Of a DNA stretch of 64,000 bases, positions 50,614-60,784 are shown in pieces; within the stretch, counting starts at the first letter, position 1; each line of letters opens with the position of its first letter. A model generated the notes under the pieces. The model was not told the origin of the DNA. It was given only the letters and a program-made list of their open reading frames with translations, and ran no database searches. The DNA lies in the NCBI GenBank assembly GCA_014728035.1, contig WJMJ01000059.1, forward strand, positions 62,001 through 126,000, in the 5' to 3' direction. The DNA is from Promethearchaeota archaeon (GTDB taxonomy: Archaea; Asgardarchaeota; Thorarchaeia; Thorarchaeales; Thorarchaeaceae). The position numbers were made by a program, and so were the translations under genes.

Positions 50614-53600
50614 TTGGTCCATATTGAAAAAATAGTTGTTAAAGGATTCAAATCATTTGGCCGAGACTCCGTTACCATCAAAATAAATCCCGGATTCACT
50701 TGTGTAGTAGGTCCAAATGGCTCAGGAAAGTCTAATGTGATTGACGCTATCCTTTTTGTGCTTGGTCAACTAAGTGCAAAAACACTTCGTGCTAATGTTT
50801 TTTCAGATCTATTATATTCCCCGCCAAAAGCAGGGATGCCACCTAAAGCTAAATCCGCTTCGGTATCTATTCATTTCAATAATAAAGACAGAAAACTACA
50901 AGTCGATGCAGACAAGGTTGTTGTAGAACGCGAGCTAGATGAAACCGGAAAATCAACATGCAGAGTAAATGGGAAAGTCGTAACACGTTCAGCTGTATTA
51001 GATTTACTTGGTAGTATTGGTGTGGATCCTAACGGATACAATCTTGTTTTACAAGGCGAAATAGCTCAGATGGTCAAAGTTAGTCCGAACGATCGTAGAA
51101 AACTAATCGAAGAGATTGCGGGAATATCCGCTTATGATGAACAGAAGAACAAGGCACTAAAAAAACTGGCTGAAAGTGAACAAAATCTTGGTAAGGTTGA
51201 AACACAGCTCCAAGAAAGACGTAGGCAGCTTGAAAGACTGGAAGAAGAAAGGTCTGATGCTCTTCGATACACCGAATTGAAAGAAAAAATTCGGGACGTT
51301 CGAGTGAATAGATTAGCTTGGACTATACTAAAATCAGATATTCGTATAGACACTATCAAGGAAACCCTCACTGAACGTGCAGCAGATGCTGAAAAACTCG
51401 AAAGAGAGTTTCATGAAACCGAAGAAAAAATCGCTGAAACCGAAGTAAAAATTGAAGAAATAGACTCGCTGATTGACCAAATCACTGGTGGGGACTCGGC
51501 AAGAATCTCAGAGCGATTTGGGGTGGTTTCAGCAGCTGTTAACCATGTTAAAAGTGACCTTTCAAGAGCAGAAAACGAACTTGATAAATCTAAACGTGAA
51601 CAGGATGATATTAAGGCAAGATTAGATTCAATTCAAGATCAAATAGAATACTCGGAAGGTAAGGTTAAGGAAAAAGATAGAGTTCTTGCTGCTTTGGATG
51701 AAGAGATTGCAAAATGTAAGAACGATATTGCAGCTATGGAAGAAACCTTAGCTAGAGAGCAGTCTGACTATTATGAAACACAACAACGACTCCAAGACCT
51801 CAACAACCAGATGATTGCACTCGATGAGGGCGTTTCAGAAATACGTTCAGCCATCAAATCTGACAATCGTGAACTTGGGTTAGCCTATGAAGAGCTTACT
51901 GACAGCCAAGAAAGTCTCCGACGGACTGAGGAAGAGCTGACCCAGTTACATACCACATTCCCCTCAAGAAAGTCTGCTTATGAAAAAATGCTTGAAGAAG
52001 AAAAAAGACTACAAACAGAACTAAACGAAGTCATAGAGCGAGAGAAGACAACGGATTCAGAAGTAGCAGAGTCTGCAAGATTAGTCAATTCTACCCGTGA
52101 AGAACTAATACGTCTTCAAGCTCGACAGGATGCACTCAAAGAAGCGGAAGATGCATTTCTAAAGAAACAAAGAGCTCTTGCAAGAGTATTAGAAATGCGG
52201 GACACAGGAGAGATTGAAGGCATATACGGGACAATAGCTGAGTTAGGAACCATTGACCCTGATTATAGCACAGCTCTAGAAGTTGCAGGAGGCGGAAGAC
52301 TCACACATATTGTGGTGGAAGATGACTTCGTAGCATCTGAATGCGTACGGGCACTAAAAAGAGAACGTATAGGTAGAGCATCGTTTATCCCACTTAACAA
52401 AATCAGAAGTAGACCCCCTGGAGAACTTCCAGATAAAGAGGGAGTAATTGGATTCGCTTTAGATTTGGTAGATTTCGACCCAAAATTGCAACCAGCGTTT
52501 GAATATGCATTCACAGATACTGTTGTGACAGAAGATTTCGAAACCGCCAAAATCCTCGGTTTTAGTAGATGGCGAGCAGTTTCATTGGAGGGCGATCTTG
52601 TAGAGAAATCTGGTCTCATCACTGGTGGACACTATCAAAAGAGAGGCGCAGGAATCTCATTTCAAGTAGAAGATAGAAGCTACGAAATAGAAGAAAAACT
52701 TAGAGGTCTCGAGAAGATTCTATCGGAAATTCGTGATAAACAAGAGAGCTTACATCAGAAAAGAAGGATATTGCAAAAGGAGATTGAAACGATATCAAAG
52801 AAAAGTTATCGTGAAGGTGTAGAAATAGAACGTCTACAACAATCAATTGATGAAAAAGAAGCAAAGCAAGCAAACCTTCGTGAGAAAATCTCTATTCTAG
52901 AACTCAGGATTAAGGAGCTTGAAAACCAAATTAATGAGCTTTCTATAAGAGATAAAGAGCTATCCGAGCAGAGGGAGCGAGTTCGTGAACGTCGGGACCA
53001 ATGCAATGAGCTGCTTGCGAAATCTGATGCGGCAAAGATAAATCAAGATATTAAAGATTTGAAAGAAATCCTTGAACATCACCGAAGACAACGAGAAGAT
53101 CTCCAAAGTGATATAACCTCTTTGAGAGTGAGTCTTGAAGAAAGATTAGGGCCAAAATCTGTTGAATTGGAGCATCGCATACAATCGCTTAACGCAGTAA
53201 TTCCCAACCTAGAAGAAGAGGTCCGTGTGCTAGCAGAGAGTCTTGAGGATAAAGAAAAAGAACTTGAGGAACTGAAGACAGAGAGAGCAAAGATTGATGA
53301 CGCTGTTAAAGATAAGCGTGTTGATCAGATTCGAATGAAAGAAGACCTTCGCAATCTCAGGTTTAGACTGGAGGAGATTCGTGATGAGATGACTTCAAAC
53401 GAAAAGGCGGTTTACAGACTTCAAACTGAGCAATCTCGGTTGGAGTCAGATATTGTTGCGCTGCATGCAGAATTAAAATTGATAGCTGATATCGATCACG
53501 AGATAGCAATAAGAAAAGACCTTCCAGAACTTACCTATAGAGAAATTGAGGAACTTGAGGAGAAAATTAGAGAATTAGAGAGAGAGCTTGATGAGATGGG

Positions 53601-54204
53601 CCCCGTAAATCTCAAATCTCTTACAGATTACGATATAGAACGTCAGAAATATGATGAAATAGTCGAGAAAAAGGTCCAGCTTGAAGAAGAACATAAAGAA
53701 ATCATTGCGTTCATGGAAGAGTTAGAACGGGAAAAAACCCAGAAGTTCTTACATGTTTATAATGAGATAGCTGACAATTTCTCAAAGGTGTTTGCAAAAC
53801 TTTCTCCGGGTGGAGAAGCTAACCTGATGCTTGAGAATCCTGAACATCCGCTCATGGGTGGGATTACAGTACGTTCCAAACCTCGCGGGAAGGATGTTGT
53901 GACATTGGATGCAATGAGTGGCGGTGAAAAGACTATCACTGGACTGGCATTAATATTTGCAATCCAGATGTTCAGCCCAGCTTCATTCTATGTGTTTGAT
54001 GAGATAGATGCAGCTCTGGATAGTGTTAACGCACACAATGTAGCTCTACTAATCTCGGAGATGTCAAAATCATCACAATTCATTGTCGTGTCGTTGCGTG
54101 AACCAACTGTTCGTAAAGCAGATCTTTTGATTGGTGTTTCAAATCAAGATGGTATCTCACGTATTGTTTCAGTTGATTTAGAGGAGGTTGCATCCACAGC
54201 ATGA
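50614..54204 (+). CDS. smc: Chromosome segregation ATPase SMC
   Basis: 1196 residues. Walker A GPNGSGKS (33-40), long coiled coils (about 165-520 and 690-1010), hinge domain between (about 530-690, with AALEVAGGGRLTHIVVE-type and GG(H)Y elements), signature MSGGEKT (1101-1107) and Walker B FYVFDEIDAALD (D1129-E1130). It organises and segregates the chromosome with ScpA and ScpB. Start TTG 50614 (VHIEKIVVKGFKSFG) has AAGGGA upstream. Its last four bases overlap scpA (ATGA). Confidence 0.97.
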   Translation: MVHIEKIVVKGFKSFGRDSVTIKINPGFTCVVGPNGSGKSNVIDAILFVLGQLSAKTLRANVFSDLLYSPPKAGMPPKAKSASVSIHFNNKDRKLQVDADKVVVERELDETGKSTCRVNGKVVTRSAVLDLLGSIGVDPNGYNLVLQGEIAQMVKVSPNDRRKLIEEIAGISAYDEQKNKALKKLAESEQNLGKVETQLQERRRQLERLEEERSDALRYTELKEKIRDVRVNRLAWTILKSDIRIDTIKETLTERAADAEKLEREFHETEEKIAETEVKIEEIDSLIDQITGGDSARISERFGVVSAAVNHVKSDLSRAENELDKSKREQDDIKARLDSIQDQIEYSEGKVKEKDRVLAALDEEIAKCKNDIAAMEETLAREQSDYYETQQRLQDLNNQMIALDEGVSEIRSAIKSDNRELGLAYEELTDSQESLRRTEEELTQLHTTFPSRKSAYEKMLEEEKRLQTELNEVIEREKTTDSEVAESARLVNSTREELIRLQARQDALKEAEDAFLKKQRALARVLEMRDTGEIEGIYGTIAELGTIDPDYSTALEVAGGGRLTHIVVEDDFVASECVRALKRERIGRASFIPLNKIRSRPPGELPDKEGVIGFALDLVDFDPKLQPAFEYAFTDTVVTEDFETAKILGFSRWRAVSLEGDLVEKSGLITGGHYQKRGAGISFQVEDRSYEIEEKLRGLEKILSEIRDKQESLHQKRRILQKEIETISKKSYREGVEIERLQQSIDEKEAKQANLREKISILELRIKELENQINELSIRDKELSEQRERVRERRDQCNELLAKSDAAKINQDIKDLKEILEHHRRQREDLQSDITSLRVSLEERLGPKSVELEHRIQSLNAVIPNLEEEVRVLAESLEDKEKELEELKTERAKIDDAVKDKRVDQIRMKEDLRNLRFRLEEIRDEMTSNEKAVYRLQTEQSRLESDIVALHAELKLIADIDHEIAIRKDLPELTYREIEELEEKIRELERELDEMGPVNLKSLTDYDIERQKYDEIVEKKVQLEEEHKEIIAFMEELEREKTQKFLHVYNEIADNFSKVFAKLSPGGEANLMLENPEHPLMGGITVRSKPRGKDVVTLDAMSGGEKTITGLALIFAIQMFSPASFYVFDEIDAALDSVNAHNVALLISEMSKSSQFIVVSLREPTVRKADLLIGVSNQDGISRIVSVDLEEVASTA

Positions 54205-54932
54205 CTCCTGATCCAGACCTTCCATTCTGGGCTACTCCTCCATATATTCTTCTTACAGACATCCTGCAGCTTGATAAAGTTGAACCATGGAATGTAGATG
54301 TTGGAAAATTGGTTGCCAGCTTCCTTCTTGAAATGAAACGAATGGGTGATATTGATTTCAGAGTTTCAGGTAATGCTCTATATTCAGCTTCAGTAATCTT
54401 CATGAAGAAGACAAGAGAACTTGTTGAGCTAGGGTTACTTCCTCCCGAGGAATCTGAGGATGATGACGAAGAGATAGAAATTCCACTAATCCGTCCACCA
54501 TTTAGACTCACAAATAGACGTGTAACTCTACAAGAACTGCTTGTTGCTATGGATAAGGTATTATCAAAGGGCGTTAGAAGAAGGTCAATTCCTTCACGAA
54601 GTCGAAGCCATAAATCAAAGATAGATCCGGTTAGTTTCACAATGGAAGTGAACAAATCCGATGTTGAAGAAACAATTTCTGAGATTTATGAAGATGTAAC
54701 TCGAATCGTGCAAGAGGGTGAAACTCTAAAATTTACAGACATTCTAATGAATTATACACGAAAAGAGGTAGTCCGGGCGTTCATTGCAATTCTTCATCTT
54801 TTTGCGAGAGCGTTTGTTGACATCTGGATGGATGAAGATGGAATAATCTGGATAAAGATGCTCCCACCACCTGCGGACGACCCAAGACTTACAGAGGAAG
54901 ATATCCAAGCTGAACTCGTAGTCAGTAGGTGA
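54201..54932 (+). CDS. scpA: Segregation and condensation protein A (kleisin)
   Basis: 243 residues. The N-terminal helix (LLTDILQLDKVEPWNVDVGKL in two parts) binds the SMC neck; a disordered acidic segment EESEDDDEEIE lies near residue 88; the C-terminal winged helix (TFTDILMNYTRKEVVRAFIAILHLF-like, two parts) binds the SMC head. Overlaps smc at the start and scpB at the end by four bases each, so the three are translationally coupled. Confidence 0.93.
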   Translation: MTPDPDLPFWATPPYILLTDILQLDKVEPWNVDVGKLVASFLLEMKRMGDIDFRVSGNALYSASVIFMKKTRELVELGLLPPEESEDDDEEIEIPLIRPPFRLTNRRVTLQELLVAMDKVLSKGVRRRSIPSRSRSHKSKIDPVSFTMEVNKSDVEETISEIYEDVTRIVQEGETLKFTDILMNYTRKEVVRAFIAILHLFARAFVDIWMDEDGIIWIKMLPPPADDPRLTEEDIQAELVVSR

Positions 54933-55492
54933 TACCACTGGTTGATGATAAAATTATTCTAGAAGCAGCGTTATATGTTGCTGGACGTCCACTAACCCTA
55001 GAAGAATTATCCGAAATTATCGGAAAAGCACAATCCACCACACAAAAGCTGCTTGAAGATTTGATTTTTTCATATCATAAGAAAGAAGGTGCATTAGAAG
55101 TTATTGCATTGCCACGAGACCGGTACGTAATGCAACTAAAACCTGAACTAACTCCATCTGTAGGAAGACTCATACCTGGTGGACTTCTTTCATTTTCCAC
55201 CCTTCAGACTCTGGTATTCATTGCACTTAAACAGCCCTTGCTACAGTCCGATCTTGTTAACTTCAGAGGAACTCATGTGTATGAGCACGTAAAGGAACTG
55301 GAAGATAAGAAATTCATCGATGCAGCTCCAGAAGGACGATCAAAACTGCTCAAAACTACCCCCTTGTTTGCAGATTATTTTGGCCTTGATCACGACCCTG
55401 TAAGACTCAAGGCACAACTAAAACACAAGATGAAGAAAATTCTTGAAGAGCAGAAGAGAGCTGAGGAAGAACAAGCTTCTGCCTTTGATTAA
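54929..55492 (+). CDS. scpB: Segregation and condensation protein B-like
   Basis: 187 residues in two winged-helix domains: KIILEAALYVAGRPLTLEEL (about 8-27) starts the first, and LSFSTLQTLVFIALKQPLLQSDL the second. Archaeal ScpB is divergent; the position and the double winged helix decide the call. A basic-then-acidic helical tail (HKMKKILEEQKRAEEEQ) ends it. Start GTG 54929. Last four bases overlap convergent hypE. Confidence 0.88.
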   Translation: MIPLVDDKIILEAALYVAGRPLTLEELSEIIGKAQSTTQKLLEDLIFSYHKKEGALEVIALPRDRYVMQLKPELTPSVGRLIPGGLLSFSTLQTLVFIALKQPLLQSDLVNFRGTHVYEHVKELEDKKFIDAAPEGRSKLLKTTPLFADYFGLDHDPVRLKAQLKHKMKKILEEQKRAEEEQASAFD

Positions 55493-56502
55493 CATACTCT
55501 CGGAACTGGTTCGCCATAAGGAACCTGGATGATTTTTCTTCCTCCAATGGATGTTCTCATAATTACTCTTGGCGTATCTTTCTTGGCGATACCGATCACG
55601 CATGCATCTCTTGTCGAATTATGTTTCCGAAGTGTTGCAAGAATCGCATCGGTCTTGGTAGGATCTACTGCCATTACGACTGTTCCTTCACAACTCATGT
55701 GAAGTGGATTGAGACCAAGAACTTCACAAAGTGATTTCACGGCAGGACGTATGGGAATCTGCTTTTCTAGTAATTCTAGCTCCACTTTTGATTTTGATGC
55801 AATTTCATTAAGAGCAACTGCTGCACCACCTCGTGTAGGGTCTTTCATTGCATGAACACCACCAATATCAAGACAATCACGAATGGGTAGCCAAAGAGGA
55901 GCGACATCACTTTTCAAATCGGTTTCGAACTCAAGACCCTCTCGATGAGCTAGTAAGGTCGTACCATGATCACCAATTGGGCCAGTCACCACTATATCAT
56001 CGCCAACTTTTGCTCCTGCATCGGTAACTGGTTTATCTCCATAAACAGTTCCAATTCCTGTTGTTGACATTACAAGTTTATCAAGAGTTCCATGGGGCAT
56101 CACTTTCGTGTCCCCTGCAATCATTGCCACATCTAATGGCTCGATGATGCTGTCGATATATCTCAATAGCTCACCTAGGGTTTCAATCTCAAAGCCCTCC
56201 TCAACTATGACAGTATTAGTCATAGCTATTGGACGAGCACCCATTACTGCCACATCATTAATCGTTCCACATGCTGTAAGCGTACCTATATTTCCACCAG
56301 GGAAGAATAATGGTTGGACTGTATGTGCGTCTGTACAGACGATTAGATCAGTTCTATCTACATTAAGTGTGGCACCATCATCCATCTCATCTAGTCCTAG
56401 CTCACCAATTTTTCTCCGTTTGAAAGATGGAATAATAACATCTTCGAGAAGACGTTGCATGATTTTGCCGCCAGCCCCATGAGCAGTTTCAATTTTTGTC
56501 AA
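55489..56502 (-). CDS. hypE: Hydrogenase maturation protein HypE
   Basis: 337 residues. It dehydrates the thiocarboxamide on its own C-terminal cysteine to make the cyanide ligand of NiFe hydrogenase. HGAGGKIMQRLLED at the start, GDTKVMP near residue 134, DPTRGG near 221 and the essential C-terminal PYGEPVPRVC with terminal cysteine are all seen. Start TTG. HypA is encoded 3 kb away; HypF, HypC, HypD and HypB are not in the window, so the set is dispersed. Confidence 0.95.
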   Translation of the reverse strand: MTKIETAHGAGGKIMQRLLEDVIIPSFKRRKIGELGLDEMDDGATLNVDRTDLIVCTDAHTVQPLFFPGGNIGTLTACGTINDVAVMGARPIAMTNTVIVEEGFEIETLGELLRYIDSIIEPLDVAMIAGDTKVMPHGTLDKLVMSTTGIGTVYGDKPVTDAGAKVGDDIVVTGPIGDHGTTLLAHREGLEFETDLKSDVAPLWLPIRDCLDIGGVHAMKDPTRGGAAVALNEIASKSKVELELLEKQIPIRPAVKSLCEVLGLNPLHMSCEGTVVMAVDPTKTDAILATLRKHNSTRDACVIGIAKKDTPRVIMRTSIGGRKIIQVPYGEPVPRVC

Positions 56503-56664
56503 TGCGGGGACCTCGATATCTTTTCAGACAGGTCTTCTATTTGAACACCTCTATGTGGACCTATAGTAATTGTCACTGAGTAAAGCTTTTTAACATCAAC
56601 AAAAGACTCTCGTCTTACCAGCTAATATTCATTAATAGTTGGAATAAAGAAAGAGGCATCCACT

Positions 56665-57027
56665 ATGGGTATTTGGCATAGACGCTCAGGCCGTACAAAG
56701 ACAGGCGCTCGAATTAAGAAGTTTCGAAGTAAAAGAAAATATGAACTTGGCAGAACGGCCACCGAAACTCAAATGGGCGAAACACATCGTATCGATATGG
56801 ATGATAAGCAACCACTCCTCAAGGCCAAATTTGTCAATGTCTATGACCCCAAGAAGAATGAGACCTATCGCGTAGAGATCAAAGATGTTGAGAAAAATCC
56901 TGCTAATATGGACTATCAACGCAGGAAAGTCATTACACGCGGTACTATCATAAAAACCGAAAAGGGGAAGGCACGTGTAACCTCTCGCCCAGGTCAAACT
57001 GGCATTATGAATGCAGTCTTAATTTAG
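56665..57027 (+). CDS. rps8e: Ribosomal protein S8e
   Basis: 120 residues. WHRRSGRTKTGARIKKFRSKRKYELG at the start (two parts) and KVITRGTIIKTEKGKARVTSRPGQTG at the end (two parts) match the short archaeal form of eS8. GAGG Shine-Dalgarno before ATG 56665. Followed by about 280 bases (57028-57306) in which I see no gene. Confidence 0.96.
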   Translation: MGIWHRRSGRTKTGARIKKFRSKRKYELGRTATETQMGETHRIDMDDKQPLLKAKFVNVYDPKKNETYRVEIKDVEKNPANMDYQRRKVITRGTIIKTEKGKARVTSRPGQTGIMNAVLI

Positions 57028-57306
57028 AGCACAACTATCATTATCTCTCTAACATTCATATCCAATACTGTCTTTCATAAAACAATAGTATAGGATATAT
57101 CAAAAACAGACAACTAAATTGATTATTCCACTAGTATAGTCTTCTGTATTACTCAATATAAACATGTCAAGAAAAGGGTGTTTCATTACTCTTTCTTGAA
57201 GGAAATTGGGCATTTTATTGATAATTATTGACTCCTACTTTTCATCGGATTTTGCTAATTTGTGCAAGCACTAGTATTCAGTTGACAAATTATAGGAGAA
57301 CGACAA

Positions 57307-57345
57307 ATGAATCCAATGACTCCCCCACCAGATGGCCCTTGGTAA
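57307..57345 (+). CDS. Putative micropeptide, copy 2 (ends Asp-Gly-Pro-Trp)
   Basis: A 12-codon frame encodes MNPMTPPPDGPW and ends in TAA. Support for reality: an AGGAG Shine-Dalgarno nine bases before the ATG, an in-frame stop upstream that limits it to this size, a strong terminator 19 bases after the stop, and a paralogue at 336-386 with the same Asp-Gly-Pro-Trp end and similar bases beyond the stop (AATACCTGCAAA, CATTT). It points toward the prolyl oligopeptidase gene, as copy 1 points toward the MazG-like gene. The proline-rich peptide could be a substrate of that peptidase, but this is only a guess. Confidence 0.55.
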   Translation: MNPMTPPPDGPW

Positions 57346-57363
57346 AATACCTGCAAACATTTC

Positions 57364-57405
57364 AAAGTAGATATTTGTTTTCAGATATCTACTTTCTTAT
57401 TTTAT
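57364..57405 (+). terminator. Strong hairpin terminator behind micropeptide 2
   Basis: Perfect 11-bp stem AAAGTAGATAT/ATATCTACTTT (57364-57374 with 57385-57395), a ten-base loop, then CTTATTTTATT. It may also end the convergent prolyl oligopeptidase transcript from the other side. Confidence 0.8.
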
Positions 57406-57435
57406 TCTGAAGCCAATTTATCAGGGACATTCTAC

Positions 57436-59520
57436 TTAATCAGTAGGGGAATAATTTGCATTTCTACCCGAATTTGCCAGATGGAATTTTAGCTCTAATG
57501 ACCAATAATCAATCCAACCTAAAATTGGCATCCCTCCTTCGTGACCAGATTCCTTTTGAATCCATAACAAATGAGGATTATGCAGATCTGGGCTGAGATT
57601 CTGAAGTTTTGCAGTCATCTTCATTGCATGCATGTGATCGACACGTGTATCGTTTTCAGCAAGGTATAGCAATGTGGATGGATAATTTCGTTTGTGAAGA
57701 TTATGATATGGGCTATATTCTATCAACCATTTGAAATCATCTCCATTTTTTGGGTTACCATATTCAGGATACCAATATTCGGATAATGGTTGAATCACAA
57801 AGCGAACCATATCTGTAAGAGGTGATCCAGCAAATACCGAAGAAAAAAGATTTGGTTTCTGTGTCATTGCAGAAAGAACAATCAGACCTCCATTACTGCT
57901 CCCTCTTATTCCCACTTTATTGCTGAAAGCAATGCGTTCTTTAATAAACCATGATGACGCACTAATCAAATCACTAATAGTATTTAGTTTCTTTTCTTTT
58001 ATTCCATTGAAGTGCCAATCGTGTCCGAATTCTCCACCTCCTCTTACATTCACAACAACATAAATTCCATCAAGTTCATTCCAGACAACATGTAATGGAG
58101 AGTATGTGGGAGTTAATGACTCCCCAAAACCTCCATAGCAATAAAGAAGAACGGGATGTGCTTTTTCTAAGTCTAGATTTCTTCTATGTAAAACAAACAT
58201 AGGAATTTTTGTTCCATCATGGGAATCAATCCAGATTTGTCTAACTTGAAACTTTTTAGACTGGAGTGATAACGTCGGTGACCAAAAAAGCGAAACTCCG
58301 CTACACGGATGATAGAAGTAGTGTTCCATAGGATAATGAAATGAGTTCTTGACAAAAGTTGCGAAATCAATTCCGTTATATGATGATAATGACGAAATCT
58401 TCAATATTTCATCGGTTCCAAGTATTGATGATACGATTTCCGACTCCAAATCAAAGTTATACAATACTGATTTCGCATCGACAGACTCGATAAATAAGAG
58501 ATGATTATCTAAAGGAGCAATATCCTCAATGGTATTATTGCGTTCGGAAATGATTATTTTGTGCTTTATAAATTGAATATCTTTACATGATGATAAATCA
58601 AAAAGTAATACTTCACCTTTTGGTGCTTTTTTTTGAGATAATATGTATAATAGGTTATTCCGATAACACGCAATAATTTTTGGAGATTCTTCTAAGAGTG
58701 AAACCAATAACGGTTGTGCTGAATCGCGATGGCTCAGAGATAATAGCATACAATCAGATGATGTTGCTCTTGTTCGTGTAAATATCAAATATTGGCTATT
58801 GAAAATCCCAATCAATGTAATCATTTCAAGAGGTCGTTTATTTGGTGAAAATATACAGGAGTCTTCAGCACTGGAATATAGCTCATGATAGAAGATACTT
58901 CCACTCTGAATATCATCATCTACTTTTTGAAATGCATTGAATGTATAGTAAAAGCCGCGTGAATTATCAAGCCAAATTATAGATGGCATAACATGTCGGA
59001 TGAATTCATCCGATAGGAACTTTTTAGTAGAAACATCAATTATCCTTAGTTCAATTTTATCAGTTCCACCTTTGGAAAATCCGCATACCACGAAACAGCC
59101 ATCGGGAGATGGAAAATAGCAATTTATTTTTGTTGTGCCACTGGAATCAATATCTATGGGATTAACTAGTTCAATTCGGCACCCGTCTACATTATCTTGA
59201 TAATACAATCTCATCTGAGGGTCATGCTGTTCGCGATATAGATAGAAAAATCGAAAGCCATCTGCCAGCTCTCTTACAATAGCAGATTTTGAAGACATTG
59301 AATCGAACAATGATATCTCCTTTAATCTCTCCCTAATCGGTTCCTGGTTTCCAAAGCTCTCAAAGATTTTCTTAGAGAGTTTCATCTGCTGTTCAATCCA
59401 GCTCTTGACTTCTGGATTATCTTTATCTTCTAGCCATCTATATGGGTCTCGAACTTCTACTCCGTGTATGGTTTCAACGATATCCTCCGTTCGAGTTTCT
59501 GGATACTCAATCCCTTCCAT
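57436..59520 (-). CDS. Prolyl oligopeptidase (S9A)
   Basis: 694 residues. The N-terminal DPYRWLEDKDNPEVKSWIE is the family start; residues about 75-410 form the propeller; the C-terminal hydrolase holds Ser in GSSNGG (near 540), Asp in ENDTRVDH (near 623) and His in SGHEGG (near 660). It cuts short peptides after proline, in the cytoplasm, as there is no signal peptide. ATG 59520 is preceded by a short gap from hypA. Ser motif GSSNGG matches POP exactly. Confidence 0.94.
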   Translation of the reverse strand: MEGIEYPETRTEDIVETIHGVEVRDPYRWLEDKDNPEVKSWIEQQMKLSKKIFESFGNQEPIRERLKEISLFDSMSSKSAIVRELADGFRFFYLYREQHDPQMRLYYQDNVDGCRIELVNPIDIDSSGTTKINCYFPSPDGCFVVCGFSKGGTDKIELRIIDVSTKKFLSDEFIRHVMPSIIWLDNSRGFYYTFNAFQKVDDDIQSGSIFYHELYSSAEDSCIFSPNKRPLEMITLIGIFNSQYLIFTRTRATSSDCMLLSLSHRDSAQPLLVSLLEESPKIIACYRNNLLYILSQKKAPKGEVLLFDLSSCKDIQFIKHKIIISERNNTIEDIAPLDNHLLFIESVDAKSVLYNFDLESEIVSSILGTDEILKISSLSSYNGIDFATFVKNSFHYPMEHYFYHPCSGVSLFWSPTLSLQSKKFQVRQIWIDSHDGTKIPMFVLHRRNLDLEKAHPVLLYCYGGFGESLTPTYSPLHVVWNELDGIYVVVNVRGGGEFGHDWHFNGIKEKKLNTISDLISASSWFIKERIAFSNKVGIRGSSNGGLIVLSAMTQKPNLFSSVFAGSPLTDMVRFVIQPLSEYWYPEYGNPKNGDDFKWLIEYSPYHNLHKRNYPSTLLYLAENDTRVDHMHAMKMTAKLQNLSPDLHNPHLLWIQKESGHEGGMPILGWIDYWSLELKFHLANSGRNANYSPTD

Positions 59521-59605
59521 TGTTGTAATCCTACCAACTCACGAATGGTATGATACATCTAACTAGTTTGCTTAAAAACAGTCCGAAGTTACTCATAGAT
59601 AGAAT

Positions 59606-59989
59606 CTATGTTTCGACCTCTGCTTCGATGTTGGTGATAACAAACTCCTTGCCTCCAGTAATCATTGTTGCACTACTCTTGCATTTTGGACATTTCATAG
59701 GTGCGAACATAGCAATCTGTTCTGGAATCTCGGGATCCGGTTCAACTTCCCCTTCATATCCACAATCTGTACACTCAAGACGTCCCTTCACTGGATTGAT
59801 ACGAAGTTCTGCCCCTTCGACGATAGTATTTTGACTTGCAATTTCGAAATTGAATGCTAGCTGCTCAGGAATAAGAAAAGTAAACTCGCCAAGGTCGATA
59901 TTGACAGCTGTGACTTTTGTTATATCATGTCCTTTGGCACCCTCGACTGCTGCTTCTACAATGGAACAGGCTGCTGAGAATTCGTGCAA
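59606..59989 (-). CDS. hypA: Hydrogenase nickel incorporation protein HypA
   Basis: 127 residues. The nickel-binding start MHE (initiated here by TTG) is kept: LHEFSAACSIVEAA. The zinc site is CTDCGYEG near residue 74 and CPKC near 99, with a longer insertion between the Cys pairs than in E. coli HypA. It delivers nickel to hydrogenase precursors. GAGGAT Shine-Dalgarno. Encoded near hypE but on its own. Confidence 0.9.
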   Translation of the reverse strand: MHEFSAACSIVEAAVEGAKGHDITKVTAVNIDLGEFTFLIPEQLAFNFEIASQNTIVEGAELRINPVKGRLECTDCGYEGEVEPDPEIPEQIAMFAPMKCPKCKSSATMITGGKEFVITNIEAEVET

Positions 59990-60139
59990 ATCGATTCATC
60001 CTCACAGTTGAGGGTTAAATATTAAGTAAAGACATTTTGCTTGTTGGCATAATGGTTTAAGACAGATAGAGTAATTTGGTCTTGTGCAAATCTGTTTTAC
60101 AAGACCTCTCTATGTGTTACACAATTTGGAGGATTCAGA

Positions 60140-60784
60140 TTGACTAAGAAAGCAAGTACGAAACAGAATGAGCCGGACTTGAGTGAAATCTCGGGGATTG
60201 GACCAAAACTGCAAGAAAGTCTACGTGAGGCAGGATTTGGTTCTGTAAAACAACTTGCTGAAGCAAATCCGGATACATTAGCGAAGGAAGTTGACGGTGT
60301 CGGACAAGCCACCGCTAAGAAGATCATAAAGGCAGCAAAGAAACTTTCCAAAGGAAAGACGGCTACTGGAAAGTCTAAATCCAAGAGAAAGAAGACAAAA
60401 AAACCTGCAAAGAAATCAATTAAAGAACAAATCATTGATGAACTCATTATCGAACTTCAAAGCGCTGACCAGCAGATTGCATTAGGGGCGGTTGACCAGC
60501 TTGCAAGAATAGAGGGGCCCCTCGCAACAGAATGTCTGGTAGATTGTCTTGAGGACAAACGATATATGGTTCGTTTGCAAGCTGCAATGAAACTTGGCGA
60601 GCGTGGCGACAAGAGTGCTGTTGATGGGTTGATAAAATCTCTCTCTGATGAATCCCTTTTTGTGAGGCAAACATCTGCTGGTGCATTAGATACAATTGGT
60701 GGAGCTAAAGCAACAAAGGCAATCCGGAAAGCAGAGGAAGATGGACTACTTATGGGAGACCTTCCAAAAGGAAAGAAATTGTAG
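60140..60784 (+). CDS. Helix-hairpin-helix plus HEAT-repeat protein
   Basis: 214 residues: an HhH domain (about 16-72; SEISGIGPKLQESLREAGF and KEVDGVGQATAKKIIKAA), a lysine-rich linker (75-100), then HEAT/PBS-lyase-type repeats (about 115-200; AVDQLARIEGPLATECLVDCL and AMKLGERGDKSAVDGLIKSL). HhH binds DNA without sequence specificity, HEAT repeats bind proteins, so it may be an adaptor at DNA or RNA. TTG start with GGAGG seven bases before it. I know no named family with this pairing. Confidence 0.7.
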   Translation: MTKKASTKQNEPDLSEISGIGPKLQESLREAGFGSVKQLAEANPDTLAKEVDGVGQATAKKIIKAAKKLSKGKTATGKSKSKRKKTKKPAKKSIKEQIIDELIIELQSADQQIALGAVDQLARIEGPLATECLVDCLEDKRYMVRLQAAMKLGERGDKSAVDGLIKSLSDESLFVRQTSAGALDTIGGAKATKAIRKAEEDGLLMGDLPKGKKL

